DNA from: CBDCWQ01 sp965223435
GTDB taxonomy: Bacteria > Myxococcota > Kuafuiibacteriia > Kuafuiibacteriales > Kuafuiibacteriaceae
Length of the DNA stretch: 64,000 nt
NCBI GenBank assembly: GCA_965223435.1
Contig: CBDCWQ010000021.1
Coordinates: forward strand, 1,116,001-1,180,000
Reading direction: 5' to 3'
Numbering within the stretch: position 1 is the stretch's first letter; every line of letters begins with the position of its first letter. Positions 44,201-50,211 of this stretch are shown piece by piece. The position numbers and the translations under genes are program-made. Below the pieces are notes generated by a model, which saw only the letters and a program-made list of their open reading frames with translations, was not told the origin of the DNA and made no database searches.

Positions 44201-46764
44201 ACCGCGCTGCATTCTGGATCGAGGAAAAACCCGATGGGGCTTGGGGCTACACAGCCACCCAATTTAGCCCCAGCCAGTTTTATGGATACGATCTCAACGC
44301 CTTCTTTGACACCCTTCGGCCCGAGGAAGAAATTAGGGCTGCGCTGCTGATTCGGCCGCTTTTCACGCTCGACGAATCGGAGAGAGGTGTATACAGACTC
44401 TCAGAGTCCGTCGAGGTGCCGGTCATCGAGGGCGCATGGGACGAGGTATCGCCCACCGAGACCAATTTAGTTGACGAAACGGGGGCGGTTTCTGGCTTTT
44501 CCGTTGAGCCTTCAGCCAACTTGCTTCTGACCCCGGCGCTCTTGGGGGGCTACTCGAAGGCAACGTACCAGCTGGCGAACCCTTCTGGCGAGCCGGTGGT
44601 GGTCGAGATTTCGTCGTCTGAGACGTATCTTAAGGTTGAACCGACGAGCGTGACCCTTGATCCTTATTCCCAGGACAGCGCGGTTGAGATTTCGGTGAAT
44701 GAGCAGGCGTTTTTGGAGTCGAGTGAAGCGTTGGCGGAGCTCACCTTTGAGGCTGATGGTTTGGGTGTCGAATCGCGCCTCGTGCAGGTTTTGCCGCGGA
44801 GCGTTCCGAATGGTTCGCTTTTGTCCTTTGGTATTGGGGACTCGGGTCATTCGTATATGGCGATGTCTGATGACGAAGTGAGCGGTGCGGTGGATGTGGC
44901 GGACTTTGACTACACCGAGTTTGTGAAGCCGGAGGAGAAGGGGCTTGTTGCCCTGTTGTCCCGCTTTGTGCCGAATCCGGGAGTGGTGTTGTCTACGGCG
45001 ATCAAGCAGGGGGTGCGATCCGGTTCGGACGACGTCGTGCGCGGGGGCTCGGGCGCGGCTCGGGTCGGCATGAGCGAATTCATTGTTGCGGGTACGGTGC
45101 TTTCAACGGCGGTCACCTTTGCGAGCGGGGACGCAGAAAACTGGACCACCCTCGTGCAGTTGAATCGTGCGCCCAATCCCACGACTGAACCCTGGGAGTT
45201 TGTGGGTTATGTCCAAGAGCATGAAGTGGTGATTGGACCGGCGTTTCAGGACGAGGATATCATTCGGGACAACGTGCGGATCACGCAGAGCCACGTTGAG
45301 GGAGGCTTTTCAACCTCCACCCTCGCGTTTGATCCCAACGAGACGTACGGGTTGGTCAAAGAGGTTCACTCGCTTGATCGCATGGTCGCTTTTGGTCCGG
45401 ACTGGGTGATTCCGAACGGTGAGCCCATTGCGGTGTATCGCCTTCAGACCGACCTTACACCTGACCAAGTGTTGGAGGAGGCTGTAGAAATTCAATACAA
45501 CTGGAGCTGGGTCGAGTCTGCGGCCGACGCCTGGACGGGCGGCGATGCCCAGGTCGCTGAAGTTCTCGCGAGCATCAAAGACTTTGCCCTGGTTCCACGG
45601 TATGGGCCCAGTACCGACTTTTCCTTCGCGGTGAATGGCGGTGAGGCTGGAAACTCGGGTGCCCCGATTGTCGTCCCGATCTTGACGGCAAAGACTTCCG
45701 TGGAAGAAATCGACCAGATTCCCGCGCCACCAGGGCTCGTCGACGCCGGGGTGACGGACGTGGATGTGACGGAATCCATAGACCCCGGCTGGCATGCCAA
45801 GGTCTATCAGCATTACGACGAAATCAAGGAAGGTGACATCGCCTACCTCCAATACGACCCCAAGTGTGTGCTCAAAGAAACCGATGAAGAGCGGCGGGAT
45901 CGATTGAGCGTGAACGGGTTTGACAGCGCAAAAAGAAAACCAGGCTGCTTCAAGCTGAAGGTCTGTAGGGGTAACCTGCTGGAGTGCTTGCGTATTCTTC
46001 AGCAACAGTCCGCGGAGAATCACCATGCGATGATTCTCCCACCCAATCTTGGTTTTTCGTCGCTGTACGTACCGTTTGAAGACTTCCTCGCCGAGGCCAA
46101 GAGGCTTGGCTCAACCGAAGACGGTGCCTCTCCCCTGGAGCATGCCGCGGAAAAACTGTTCGAGCGATTCTATGAGGAACTGTCCTCAAAGTATGGCATT
46201 TCGAAGCATGATTTCCTGACCTGGTATCGAGCCCATGTGGTGCTGACGCCCGATGTGGGCATTCGCGCCGGTAAGGGTTTGGAACTTTTGAAGCCCAAGG
46301 ACGACACAGAAATCGGCCCCGACGAAGTCATTGAGCTCGAAGATGTCAACGAAACCTACGGTTCCCAGCGCACCAAGTTTGTGGTCACCCTGGCATTGGT
46401 CCCCTTCAACTTTGAAGAAGAGACGGTCGAAGCCCAGATCAAGTACAAGGCGCTTCACGACATCTTTCAGGGCCACTTTCGCAACTTCTGGGTCACGATG
46501 CGGGTCAACTACGGTGCCGATGGTGGGTACATGGCCACTCCGCTCCCCGCGTGGGACTTAAACAACCCCGACAACCTCAGTGTACCTCTTGTCAAAGTGT
46601 CTCCACCCAAAGGCTCGCTCAAACGGGGTAGCGACAAGGTCTATGGCGCCGCCGGGACCGTCAGCAAGCTGGTGAGTTACGCGAAAAGCAGGATCAAGGA
46701 GAAGATCAAAAAGCGCGCCGAAGCGAAGGCCGCCGCCGCCCAGGAGAAGAGGACCCTGGAGTAG
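32215..46764 (+). CDS. Giant secreted multidomain protein (about 4,849 residues)
   Basis: Start at 32215 is set by AGGAGG five bases upstream and a signal-like helix at residues 41-63 ending in SRIAWA; the frame is open 480 bp further up but through a repeat. Rough layout: a G-W-N-L-V-P domain (72-220); three Ig-like domains (222-502, with V-A-T-D-A-A-G/Q-N-Q); FnIII (517-615); a beta-propeller/sialidase-like region (626-1259); Ser/Gly repeat linker (1281-1362); a helical toroid-like region with V-T-E-H-N-L-D (1383-2322); two copies of a degenerate metzincin plus a beta-sandwich with T-L-T-N-N-S-D (2329-2730 and 2762-3160); a helical region (3165-3680); long beta-rich parts (3700-4250); a Gly/Ala hydrophobic stretch near 4275-4310; and a charged C-terminus ending in a Lys/Ala-rich helix. 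No catalytic motif was found in the C-terminus. Adhesion, surface structure or a polymorphic-toxin-like role are all possible; I cannot choose. Domains are by eye. Confidence 0.9.
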   Translation: MGRTHLVERDVSAVATSSGFRPASRYETAACGGRFAFGKKILQICSFVIAFVVAGLGPSRIAWASSARSVLKLEAGWNLVPNPKDDDGSLFRMYKAHGLTLWRATVLDGPGEVTVPHAGASTELEAFDGQGGVWAFAPNPVELVQPENPTPSVHPAGWSVLRVAQDIQLTDPNIERVFHWDRVHQAYRPVGAGDGLRQGEGYWIELRQASVPFEVVDFLPPALVVYTPSSERSRRVRPWVAVGGEVFDDHLQGLYLNGVQIADVSTSFNEILALEPGANRFDLVATDAAGNQTSVSKTVVRDLPDSASNESSDDGTLVASRENPQEPKVGVLGDDDASPELLVHSPNAGLIYSNDRNWVVKAQAVDEDLLSVSINGVVVSTSNTPFSHAVRLAGERTVLTLVARDRAEHRTEKSFEIRYDDTPPVLSLGHAQAQTVYAPSYRLHGRVTDAHLESLQLVNFTTGEAYPQTLTEDGHFSHEVALAEGANSFTVVATDAAQNQSSRAVVLTYAPEWEDARPPRAPSRFSATSRGDVVVLSWAAPTRLQDGTAIPAGVDLRYSVTRDGAQVGQSADVVFHDVVPEMDRVYRYEVHAVLKTGTGPGLESPPSDTISLALAASGDEPLPGTFEAPSIVPDEGLLVALPKVVLSQHEARTLAHLAYVARAPQTGGTELRYRLSSKAARAQSFEAPRRVASLSSGWQITDLSMAALEEKLSIAWIQQRDLNGERQSEIWAAESENAGGHFRDPKRVRTNASYKRGLDVGYDHQGHHHLVWGEANKVYYVRDLGEDIENVFDVVVREKNDIVVSYRRLYKKACDQFEDPCGCFESAEEQYTYALEEDSDSGEQIGPYRYRLEEAWVYNPSLKIDAEKVSIVARQDRMWDNRPVRNPNWRGAYGPVVPPRPPSTEVEGAWCDEEGSRRSQMGFMHVWSYRSGRPAPYPSAHVTAEEHARRLSQEEDPAAAFAYYYGEGEQNFVSYDPRAAHDKDWYFYLHDGTWHEQDKIRVAQRPLASRAWSKTATTSVDVPVWPIDRGLLTWTHETLSVEEGWRRGSWKGDRYQNWRFSVVSSEVGSADNDGHVVRPQLVGNEEGLLVAVYEDGASDDPNQPGHNAIKVSVSKDGGVLWSRPTVVGRGYMPDVSLLADGELAIVYYEALHSDDGFSRIQLARSHDLQHWRRSTLNGQAPRAIHWKTHGTSVDALVGVPSLAAHDDLIVASWVQQAKGALGSDAIVTTRASKDTEASHFDLSHNGDLTVGKSTRFTVTAVNKYDMRVNAEGAVRVAVGHGLVSSGASHAGSAVSGSSIGGSRASDSSSGASVSSSGGSVSSSGSSGSSSGGSGSSAGALSGSSGSHGGAGGSLAAQGSGPHGGPFGASVVPSHVHSAEGLPGSALASSQAVYLEGGEAQLWMVVDEKESTLWVQDLDGAQSATSKTLVAFGTDALGNYDKALRARDALLRFDQEKKWAYQVEYAPDYANPDVAADVARHLEPTEWADGHLQDARHLAGFERVWVYTQGIALAQFSLKGDAHSIEIAQGMARYLCDHARPGVFEGESIIRGWPFSWNTLDDTWEDARLVTGANSWAIHGLGTFVASEAHQQLGEADRLAIQSCYHRALRGLKEHRRSVRSPATGETVSLMTAGWTALGLQRASTPASLPQPFQEAEDATWAYYSVLDAIGYDGFDETQPPYIKRWQGGHSIEPLALTSEGQLVLKRPVLAENIVTEHNLDVLSVLNHALLHHEKTGLTDVEELRAWRDELRAGIFEVLWDDRDWKEDLLGTLGSEGVSAERRAHIERVLQEDALGRVITGGELEGNAEPKTFAASPHVAIDNCSWLSLSVDFEELSEVYVDRLARCLEFTELHFAKDLRFGSQSYYGTHYFQNAFRDPYIDESELQESSFHLEATTGLILGLHRFAQAHPSHEKAGWFRARANLLWDGVQSFVTDHGFPYSSQRIQDLSTLLSSSTAVIWFIDVYQALGDHGDLDRPLKNYASHIDFNRLAVFMHEAYPALRAKEVQPPEGVNPSDTGLIRSMTEPTSGEPLTLVEDQALAVMAAVNEGDFDTAADWVQGLLDTQQISSRTQTEEGAAEDPDFSGFDFEFPSGVKTWSKTALNPTRNTGTQLLAYYALAWFIGRVEGDYPTIKAAAEEALENGLRTMSAKYYQHEDVNTSGLFLAGLARPGRVFRYAKVEDNVLAYFTLSEVASAMASGPDDLRDLVLEARSQLESRLPDLCWDPKMGGPRAHVQESASPQFESGGPTDDLGVISLCALFSAHTGNTKVAWTLMDMLNATHGALDALEPSGVHFGDGEDSYPSSGLVDRAVAGIHEVGLPAVLIPSLPQARVIRLAIFYTPDVLPAAEEGASSDAGARLDEDTARGKLEDMLSEAIKRANKVLAQSEVPYVLEVHVSGPIALEPEIRNTSGLTDLKEFLSEADTGSIYLRHKTFRDLLRTERIDVVMIVDGSTASVFDANWSGVEGNLVWKPGSGSFAGGAYVPEDLSAVGLVSKEDLLARHLIVRSLGIQLGCKPTQRFQSWEPITGFVSRQLERFGLSLPVIDDLFEDDCRDKMMTGLAGLTTIDGRMRYAQPVSPLVLAVDGRYEDFVVRGPPFTALEKTYTLTNNSDKPIEWAAGVYDYQNRRRDAAFLSLSETSGRLEPRASTRITVRLDETRISAWGSREKPYFGEVSAVVIEDGKEIVETYQGFDVVVYVEGPSAPSPQQTVHTPETSGLSFVSLDAPTSHAAFSSGSDSSVADIHKTRLLVASGTAGSSAPSDKTEIDILVLYTPSTLPSFEDEVTNGDPEAEAAFIQKKQAARNELYALLQSARSETNKILAESGLPYVLHATLMKVDFGDQKPELGTIAKMKQFLAETHGDPLRSRHVDAVMVVDGSMVSVLDADWATDGAAAMWMPGNGAFAAGDFYSPEDRDVLGLVSKKDLVARHLVLRSLGIQLGCEPKKRPSESSGGLPSTLLMKELLKLGEAVGAVVPTVDDFFKPGCREKMASGLAHLAKVDGRMESIRASRTLELSVNERYENFAVYGPPFTSLEKTYTLTNNSDRPVQWAAGVYDYQSRGSEDAFLSLSERSGQLNAGASTDITVRLDEAHLNTWVPREDPYFGEVSVVVVEDGKERVETYEGFDVMVHVERQSAPVQETIYTPGSSGLSNVSLQLPTSNELLRSKRARRSRSSGLFGQGRWAQWIGEALARRSSSFVDPRQEDLAVLALDAMREASLASPLSVSGLAAALLLHRPDGFLGAEVGPLLGMPSAHDDTGYGRITDGFQSALDEPRVPLEARLSEMHQDVLRALLISPYRPDRFDALFGRLTMLRFALGEAQSQTPLRAWPVGLNRVYSDVVHGTDAALQDLCGDHLSTSPLGPHAQSFGAFFGLACDEASHLYAQLRTARFGDHAQDLERILAQPGLGEWIVLLRSLALDSRGSAPGHVKRASGFGCLTCAQGLAPPTLSPDLSMAQVQSALQQALNESLTRALQRDPNGPLLLSGVDPVSAFHPESPDYWTLRAIIFRLAAGRNAVHFGRLNFVNHIDYPRTPEAAQNVRALRRMLNHGYAGSLGDSDLSPFGLPQIQTMLKTGIVHASTFDLLVRAQALSDEARAQWASEFAFFPELSPAAEADASQLNGPAMMPWVQNQPQIALALAPTTYGASGLEDLHLSLAGEPVDSMLATWVDLPLQNVAKWGQPWRVVYVAPSSPADDASDVVPSSLAKDPVTVPLVTPGDSPLGTLENPFPTVESVMFPPDFSHSGAISISPLHPLIVVQKGFTHQLFRPRHSLAVPTDVYLVDSLPSGTPPAPTRFEMDPLTLEEISVVVEHPTPADSIYVACSFDRTLFSPQLMTVENAPTRFSENFWISRVDIDRTSGSGDDNEGDALLSSGSFSIRELSSGQLFDRLDFFSGPLYCGAFVANGVSERLSLLGSPPLRMVSLLSPLQELNLPRTDLGLEVTAERQTDGRGVRSTRVQVVVRSFERPHLLTSDWGKRIELTLSKRSHDGILVDVLPHRAAFWIEEKPDGAWGYTATQFSPSQFYGYDLNAFFDTLRPEEEIRAALLIRPLFTLDESERGVYRLSESVEVPVIEGAWDEVSPTETNLVDETGAVSGFSVEPSANLLLTPALLGGYSKATYQLANPSGEPVVVEISSSETYLKVEPTSVTLDPYSQDSAVEISVNEQAFLESSEALAELTFEADGLGVESRLVQVLPRSVPNGSLLSFGIGDSGHSYMAMSDDEVSGAVDVADFDYTEFVKPEEKGLVALLSRFVPNPGVVLSTAIKQGVRSGSDDVVRGGSGAARVGMSEFIVAGTVLSTAVTFASGDAENWTTLVQLNRAPNPTTEPWEFVGYVQEHEVVIGPAFQDEDIIRDNVRITQSHVEGGFSTSTLAFDPNETYGLVKEVHSLDRMVAFGPDWVIPNGEPIAVYRLQTDLTPDQVLEEAVEIQYNWSWVESAADAWTGGDAQVAEVLASIKDFALVPRYGPSTDFSFAVNGGEAGNSGAPIVVPILTAKTSVEEIDQIPAPPGLVDAGVTDVDVTESIDPGWHAKVYQHYDEIKEGDIAYLQYDPKCVLKETDEERRDRLSVNGFDSAKRKPGCFKLKVCRGNLLECLRILQQQSAENHHAMILPPNLGFSSLYVPFEDFLAEAKRLGSTEDGASPLEHAAEKLFERFYEELSSKYGISKHDFLTWYRAHVVLTPDVGIRAGKGLELLKPKDDTEIGPDEVIELEDVNETYGSQRTKFVVTLALVPFNFEEETVEAQIKYKALHDIFQGHFRNFWVTMRVNYGADGGYMATPLPAWDLNNPDNLSVPLVKVSPPKGSLKRGSDKVYGAAGTVSKLVSYAKSRIKEKIKKRAEAKAAAAQEKRTLE
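36127..36231 (+). repeat. Five 21-bp tandem repeats coding a Ser/Gly linker
   Basis: Units start at 36127, 36148, 36169, 36190 and 36211; the two central ones differ by three bases at their ends. Each encodes seven residues of the type S-V-S-S-S-G-G. The unit is a multiple of three, so copy changes would alter linker length only. The linker separates the propeller-like part from the toroid-like part of the giant protein. Confidence 0.85.
39200..41690 (+). repeat. Tandem duplication of a pseudo-metzincin plus beta-sandwich module in the giant gene
   Basis: Module A (about 39200-40390) and module B (about 40500-41690) share the same order: Y-T-P near the start, a helix ending in S-E/G-x-P-Y-V-L, a V-x-M-V-V/I-D-G-S strand, G-L-V-S-K, then R-H-L-x-x-R-S-L-G-I-Q-L-G-C, G-L-A, D-G-R-M, G-P-P-F-T, E-K-T-Y-T-L-T-N-N-S-D and Y-F-G-E-V-S. 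By eye more than half of aligned residues agree. Metzincin zinc sites read H-E-x-x-H-x-x-G-x-x-H; here the aligned positions are H-L-x-x-R-x-x-G-x-x-L in both modules, so the fold looks kept and the active site lost. Confidence 0.75.
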
Positions 46765-46992
46765 GTACTCGAATGTGTCGCAGTCCGGTCGTTTGGTGAT
46801 GGATCGGTAAAAACCCGAACTGACGCGTGGAGTGATGCGGGTCGGCCTATCCACTTGCAACGGCGAGCCCCGCGTGTGGGCGAATTCCTCCGTGATTTCA
46901 GCCGCATCGAATTTCTCCCGTCCCTGAGTCTGAAGCTCGCGATATACCCTAGGCAGCTCGAACCGGCTCGAATGAAGTCGATGTTGGTTTTG
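46765..46992. other. Intergenic region after the giant gene, no gene seen
   Basis: No open frame with supporting signals. Base composition falls towards A+T over this stretch as the ATPase gene is approached, which may mark the edge of acquired DNA. No clear terminator hairpin for the giant gene was found. Confidence 0.45.
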
Positions 46993-47080
46993 TTATGGCT
47001 CCATAAGCTGATTTATAGTGAGCCATAATTTATCGACTAGAAAGTTATGGCCTGTTATAAATCGTCTTATAGAGCCATAG
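46993..47080 (+). promoter_or_regulatory. Paired palindromes upstream of the ATPase gene (candidate operator)
   Basis: TTATGGCTC (46993-47001) is inverted as GAGCCATAA (47020-47028). About 50 bp on, TTATGGCC (47045-47052) is mirrored by GAGCCATAG (47072-47080). The half-site also recurs directly: TTATAGTGAGCCATAA and TTATAGAGCCATAG. Two spaced palindromes ending 15 bp before the ATG suggest binding sites for a dimeric repressor, possibly autoregulation. Confidence 0.55.
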
Positions 47081-47095
47081 CTCTGGACGCTGTCC

Positions 47096-48550
47096 ATGTT
47101 ACCAGTGATCGGAAGAAAGGCGGAGATTCAGACACTCGACTCCGTTTGGAAGTCTCGGGCTCCGGAGCTCGTTGCCCTCTACGGTCGACGAAGAATCGGT
47201 AAGACATATCTCGTTCGCCAAGTGCTCGGAAAGCGAGGCCTGTTCATCGAAGCAACGGGCATCAAGAATGCCAGCATGCGGGTCCAAATCGCTAACTTCA
47301 CGAAGATCATTTCAGATGTGTTTGCCGGTGGGCTTCCTCTCGAAGCCCCAAGCTCCTGGTCGAATGCGCTGGCACTCCTTACGCGCGAACTTAAGAAACT
47401 GCCCAAGTCCAAGAAAGCCATACTCTTTCTGGACGAACTCCCATGGATGGCAACCCGGCGATCTGGCCTCATTCAAGCCTTAGATTACTACTGGAATACA
47501 CAGTGGTCTCGGATTCCCAACCTTAAAGTCATCTTGTGCGGTTCTGCTGCCTCTTGGATCCTCGATAACTTGGTTAATGCCAAAGGCGGACTTCATAATC
47601 GCCTTACGCGGATCATACATCTTGCTCCGTTTGATCTGAGGGAAACAAAGCTCTTTCTTGAGGCTCGCGGCGTTAAGATGAAAGAAAGGCAAATTGTGGA
47701 TGTCTTTTTGGTTACCGGAGGAGTTCCGTATTATCTGGAGCAGATTCGACGCTCCCGATCAGCAGTTCAGAACATTGATGCTCTTTGCTTTCGGCCAAGC
47801 GGAATACTGTACAGCGAGTTCCCCCGGATTTTTCGAGCATTGTTCGAGCAGGCAGAAACGAACCTCAGAATCGTCAAGGAGATTGCGCGCTATCGTTACG
47901 GTCTAGATCGGAACAGACTCTTGGCTGCCCTTAAAATGAAGTCGGGGGGCAGCTTTAACAAACGAATCGCTGAACTTGAAGCGGCAGGGTTCATTAGAGC
48001 CTTTAGACCTTACGGCAAAGCGACAAGAGACACTTCCTACCGAGTTATCGATGAGTACTCTCTATTCTACTTGCGCTGGATCGAACCAGAGATCCATTCA
48101 GGCTTTGAGTTTTCAAGAGCGCACTGGAAAAAGGTAACAAACTCTCCCGCCTGGTTTAGTTGGGCAGGGTATGCTTTTGAGGACCTATGCTTAAAACACA
48201 CCCAACAGATTTGCAACGCCCTAGAAATAGGCGAGATTCGGAGTCGAGCCGCAGTTTGGCGACATGTTCCGAAGAAGGGTAAATCGGACCAAGGCGCACA
48301 GATCGACTTACTTTTTGATCGGGATGACGACACCATCACAATCTGTGCAATCAAGTATTCAACGGCGCCTTTTGTGATCGATAAGTCCTATGCCGAAGTA
48401 CTCATGAAAAAAGTTCGAGTCTTTGAAGAGAAGACTCGGACAAAGAAGCAGCTCCTGATCGCAATGATTACCGCCGGCGGGCTGAAGCCGAACCTATGGG
48501 CAAAGGAGCTTATAGATCATCATATCGATTTGACGGACCTTTTCCAATGA
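47096..48550 (+). CDS. Archaeal-type ATPase with C-terminal nuclease-like (DUF234-type) domain
   Basis: A 484-residue protein of the ATPase family frequent in archaea and scattered in bacteria, often on mobile DNA. It has Walker A G-R-R-R-I-G-K-T (residues 31-38), Walker B I-L-F-L-D-E-L-P-W near 105-112, a sensor-type I-L-C-G-S-A, then a winged-helix part (about 270-335) and a C-terminal PD-(D/E)xK-like segment A-Q-I-D-L-L-F-D-R-D...I-C-A-I-K-Y. Related proteins usually have C-E-I/M-K-Y/F here, so the catalytic-type Glu is Ala. Codon use is more A/T-rich than that of neighbours, which points to transfer. No strong ribosome-binding site precedes the ATG. DNA-related function is assumed; the real role of the family is unclear. 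Confidence 0.88.
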   Translation: MLPVIGRKAEIQTLDSVWKSRAPELVALYGRRRIGKTYLVRQVLGKRGLFIEATGIKNASMRVQIANFTKIISDVFAGGLPLEAPSSWSNALALLTRELKKLPKSKKAILFLDELPWMATRRSGLIQALDYYWNTQWSRIPNLKVILCGSAASWILDNLVNAKGGLHNRLTRIIHLAPFDLRETKLFLEARGVKMKERQIVDVFLVTGGVPYYLEQIRRSRSAVQNIDALCFRPSGILYSEFPRIFRALFEQAETNLRIVKEIARYRYGLDRNRLLAALKMKSGGSFNKRIAELEAAGFIRAFRPYGKATRDTSYRVIDEYSLFYLRWIEPEIHSGFEFSRAHWKKVTNSPAWFSWAGYAFEDLCLKHTQQICNALEIGEIRSRAAVWRHVPKKGKSDQGAQIDLLFDRDDDTITICAIKYSTAPFVIDKSYAEVLMKKVRVFEEKTRTKKQLLIAMITAGGLKPNLWAKELIDHHIDLTDLFQ

Positions 48551-48795
48551 ATCATGTGTTTACGAACACTCCGATAGCCGCCTCCGAGAACGGGTTGTCC
48601 GTGAAGGTGTACGGGAAAGCACGAATAGCGACAGCGCGCGATAGGCGATGGGAGAAGCGTCTATGGGAGCCTTGGCCCAAGCGGGTATGCCTATCGACTC
48701 AAGCAATCCACTGAGCCCATAAGTAGACTGGTCGATCAAGCATTGCACGCCCATAGGTTTCGATCGTAGATGATACGCCCCATGGAGGTGCGTTT

Positions 48796-49515
48796 ATGGA
48801 AACCACTCAGCACGGTTGGACCGTTGTGGACCGAGAGGCGGGCGTCCTCGTCTATGAGTACGCGTTCACCGAAGGCGCCACCGCAAACGCATTTGCCGCT
48901 CGGATAAAAGATGAGTCTCTGCTGCTCATCAGTCCACCCTGCGGTGTGTCCGACGAAATCTACGACGATTTGACGGCCTTCGGGAAAGTGACTGCGGTTG
49001 TTGCCAACAACGGATTCCACTATCTCGGACAGGCCGCCTGCAAAAGACGCTTCCCCGACGCGCAGTTCTTTGCGGCCCCCGAAACCGTCCGGCGGATACA
49101 AAAAAAAAGCCAAGACCTCCCGGAGTTTAGGCCCATAGAATCGGCTCAGAGCATGCTTGGTGAAGACGTCGGGCTCATCGAAGTCACTGCGACCAAGTGC
49201 GGGGAAACATGGGCCTGGGTGAAAGCAGCAAGCGGAACCATCTGGTTTTGCTCAGACACACTCTCCAACATTCCAGCGTTTCCAAAGAACTTCTTCATCC
49301 GTACGCTCTTCAAAATGACGGGCACCAAAACTGGTTTTGGCGTTTTCCATACCGCCCTAAAGTTCCTCGTCAAAGACACAAAAAGGACCCTTGCCCAACT
49401 TTCCGACGAAATGAAGACCCATCCCCCCGCGGTGATCGTCCCTGGGCATGGCCGGATCCTCGCCGACCAAGACCTGGCCAAGAGAACTCGCGAGCTTATC
49501 GCCGCAGCCCTCTAG
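48796..49515 (+). CDS. Metallo-beta-lactamase-fold protein with degenerate metal site
   Basis: A 239-residue protein with GGAGGT upstream of the ATG. Strand and loop order fit the metallo-beta-lactamase fold: a first beta sheet ending in I-S-P-P-C-G-V, V-V-A-N-N-G-F-H-Y-L-G at the position of the H-x-H-x-D-H motif, then S-D-T-L at the bridging-Asp site and I-V-P-G-H-G near the end. Only some metal ligands remain (one His in the first motif), as in DUF4336-like relatives whose activity is not known. It has no signal peptide. Preceded by about 245 bp without a gene. Confidence 0.75.
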   Translation: METTQHGWTVVDREAGVLVYEYAFTEGATANAFAARIKDESLLLISPPCGVSDEIYDDLTAFGKVTAVVANNGFHYLGQAACKRRFPDAQFFAAPETVRRIQKKSQDLPEFRPIESAQSMLGEDVGLIEVTATKCGETWAWVKAASGTIWFCSDTLSNIPAFPKNFFIRTLFKMTGTKTGFGVFHTALKFLVKDTKRTLAQLSDEMKTHPPAVIVPGHGRILADQDLAKRTRELIAAAL

Positions 49516-49587
49516 GTTGGGGGGGCGGCAACTTCCCTTTCGAAGTAACACGCGGTCCACGAGGTTCGAAGGGAGGTCGAACGCTCA

Positions 49588-50061
49588 ATGCATGGCGTGA
49601 GTGCTAGACAAGGCGTTTGCGCTGGTGTTAGAGCCAAGGAGATGATTGCTCGGTGTGCAACCATTTGTCGGCAAACAACCGAGGATACGGATGTGCTCGA
49701 TATTACCGAAGATGTGCGTGAGGTGGTTCGTGCAACTGGGGCCGCCAACGGTTTGGTGTCCGTGTCCGTGGCGGGGTCAACAGCAAGCATTACGACGATC
49801 GAGTTTGAGCCGGGTGCCATTGAGGATCTCAAAGCTGCCATAGCGCGGATAGCACCTACGGTATTGCACTATCACCATGACGCTCGCTGGGGGGATGGTA
49901 ATGGCTATTCGCATGTGCGAGCGGCGCTGTTGGGGCCCTCGATTTGCATGCCACTATGCAACACCACAGTCATGCTTGGGAAGTGGCAACAAATTGTCCT
50001 ATGCGATTTCGACAACCGTTCACGGACGCGCGAAGTATTGATTTCGGTGTTAGGTCAGTGA
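49588..50061 (+). CDS. YjbQ/UPF0047 family protein
   Basis: A protein of up to 157 residues of the YjbQ family, small trimeric beta-rich enzymes for which weak thiamine-phosphate synthase activity has been reported. Signatures: D-I-T-E-D-V, G-S-T-A-S-I-T-T-I-E-F-E-P-G, Y-H-H-D-A-R-W-G-D-G-N-G-Y-S-H-V-R, L-G-P-S and L-G-K-W-Q-Q-I-V-L-C-D-F-D. The first 18 residues do not fit the family and the ATG at 49642 may be the true start, although neither start has a well-spaced ribosome-binding site. It ends the + strand set before the convergent opp operon. Confidence 0.88.
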   Translation: MHGVSARQGVCAGVRAKEMIARCATICRQTTEDTDVLDITEDVREVVRATGAANGLVSVSVAGSTASITTIEFEPGAIEDLKAAIARIAPTVLHYHHDARWGDGNGYSHVRAALLGPSICMPLCNTTVMLGKWQQIVLCDFDNRSRTREVLISVLGQ

Positions 50062-50128
50062 GGTACGCTTGCTCTCTCAGTTTGAGAACCTAAAAAGGAT
50101 CCCATTGACCTCCGGACATTGAGTCAGC

Positions 50129-50159
50129 CGGGGAGTGAAATTCTGATTTAGATTCCCCG
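50129..50159. terminator. Hairpin between convergent YjbQ and oppF genes
   Basis: CGGGGA (50129-50134) and TCCCCG (50154-50159) form the outer stem and AAAT/ATTT the inner stem, with small internal mismatches. It is the only stem seen between the two convergent genes and could serve both strands; a pyrimidine-rich stretch follows on the + side. Confidence 0.45.
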
Positions 50160-50211
50160 CTTCCTTTCCCACGTTTCTCTGAACTCGCGTGAGATTTTTG
50201 AGCCGCCTTAC

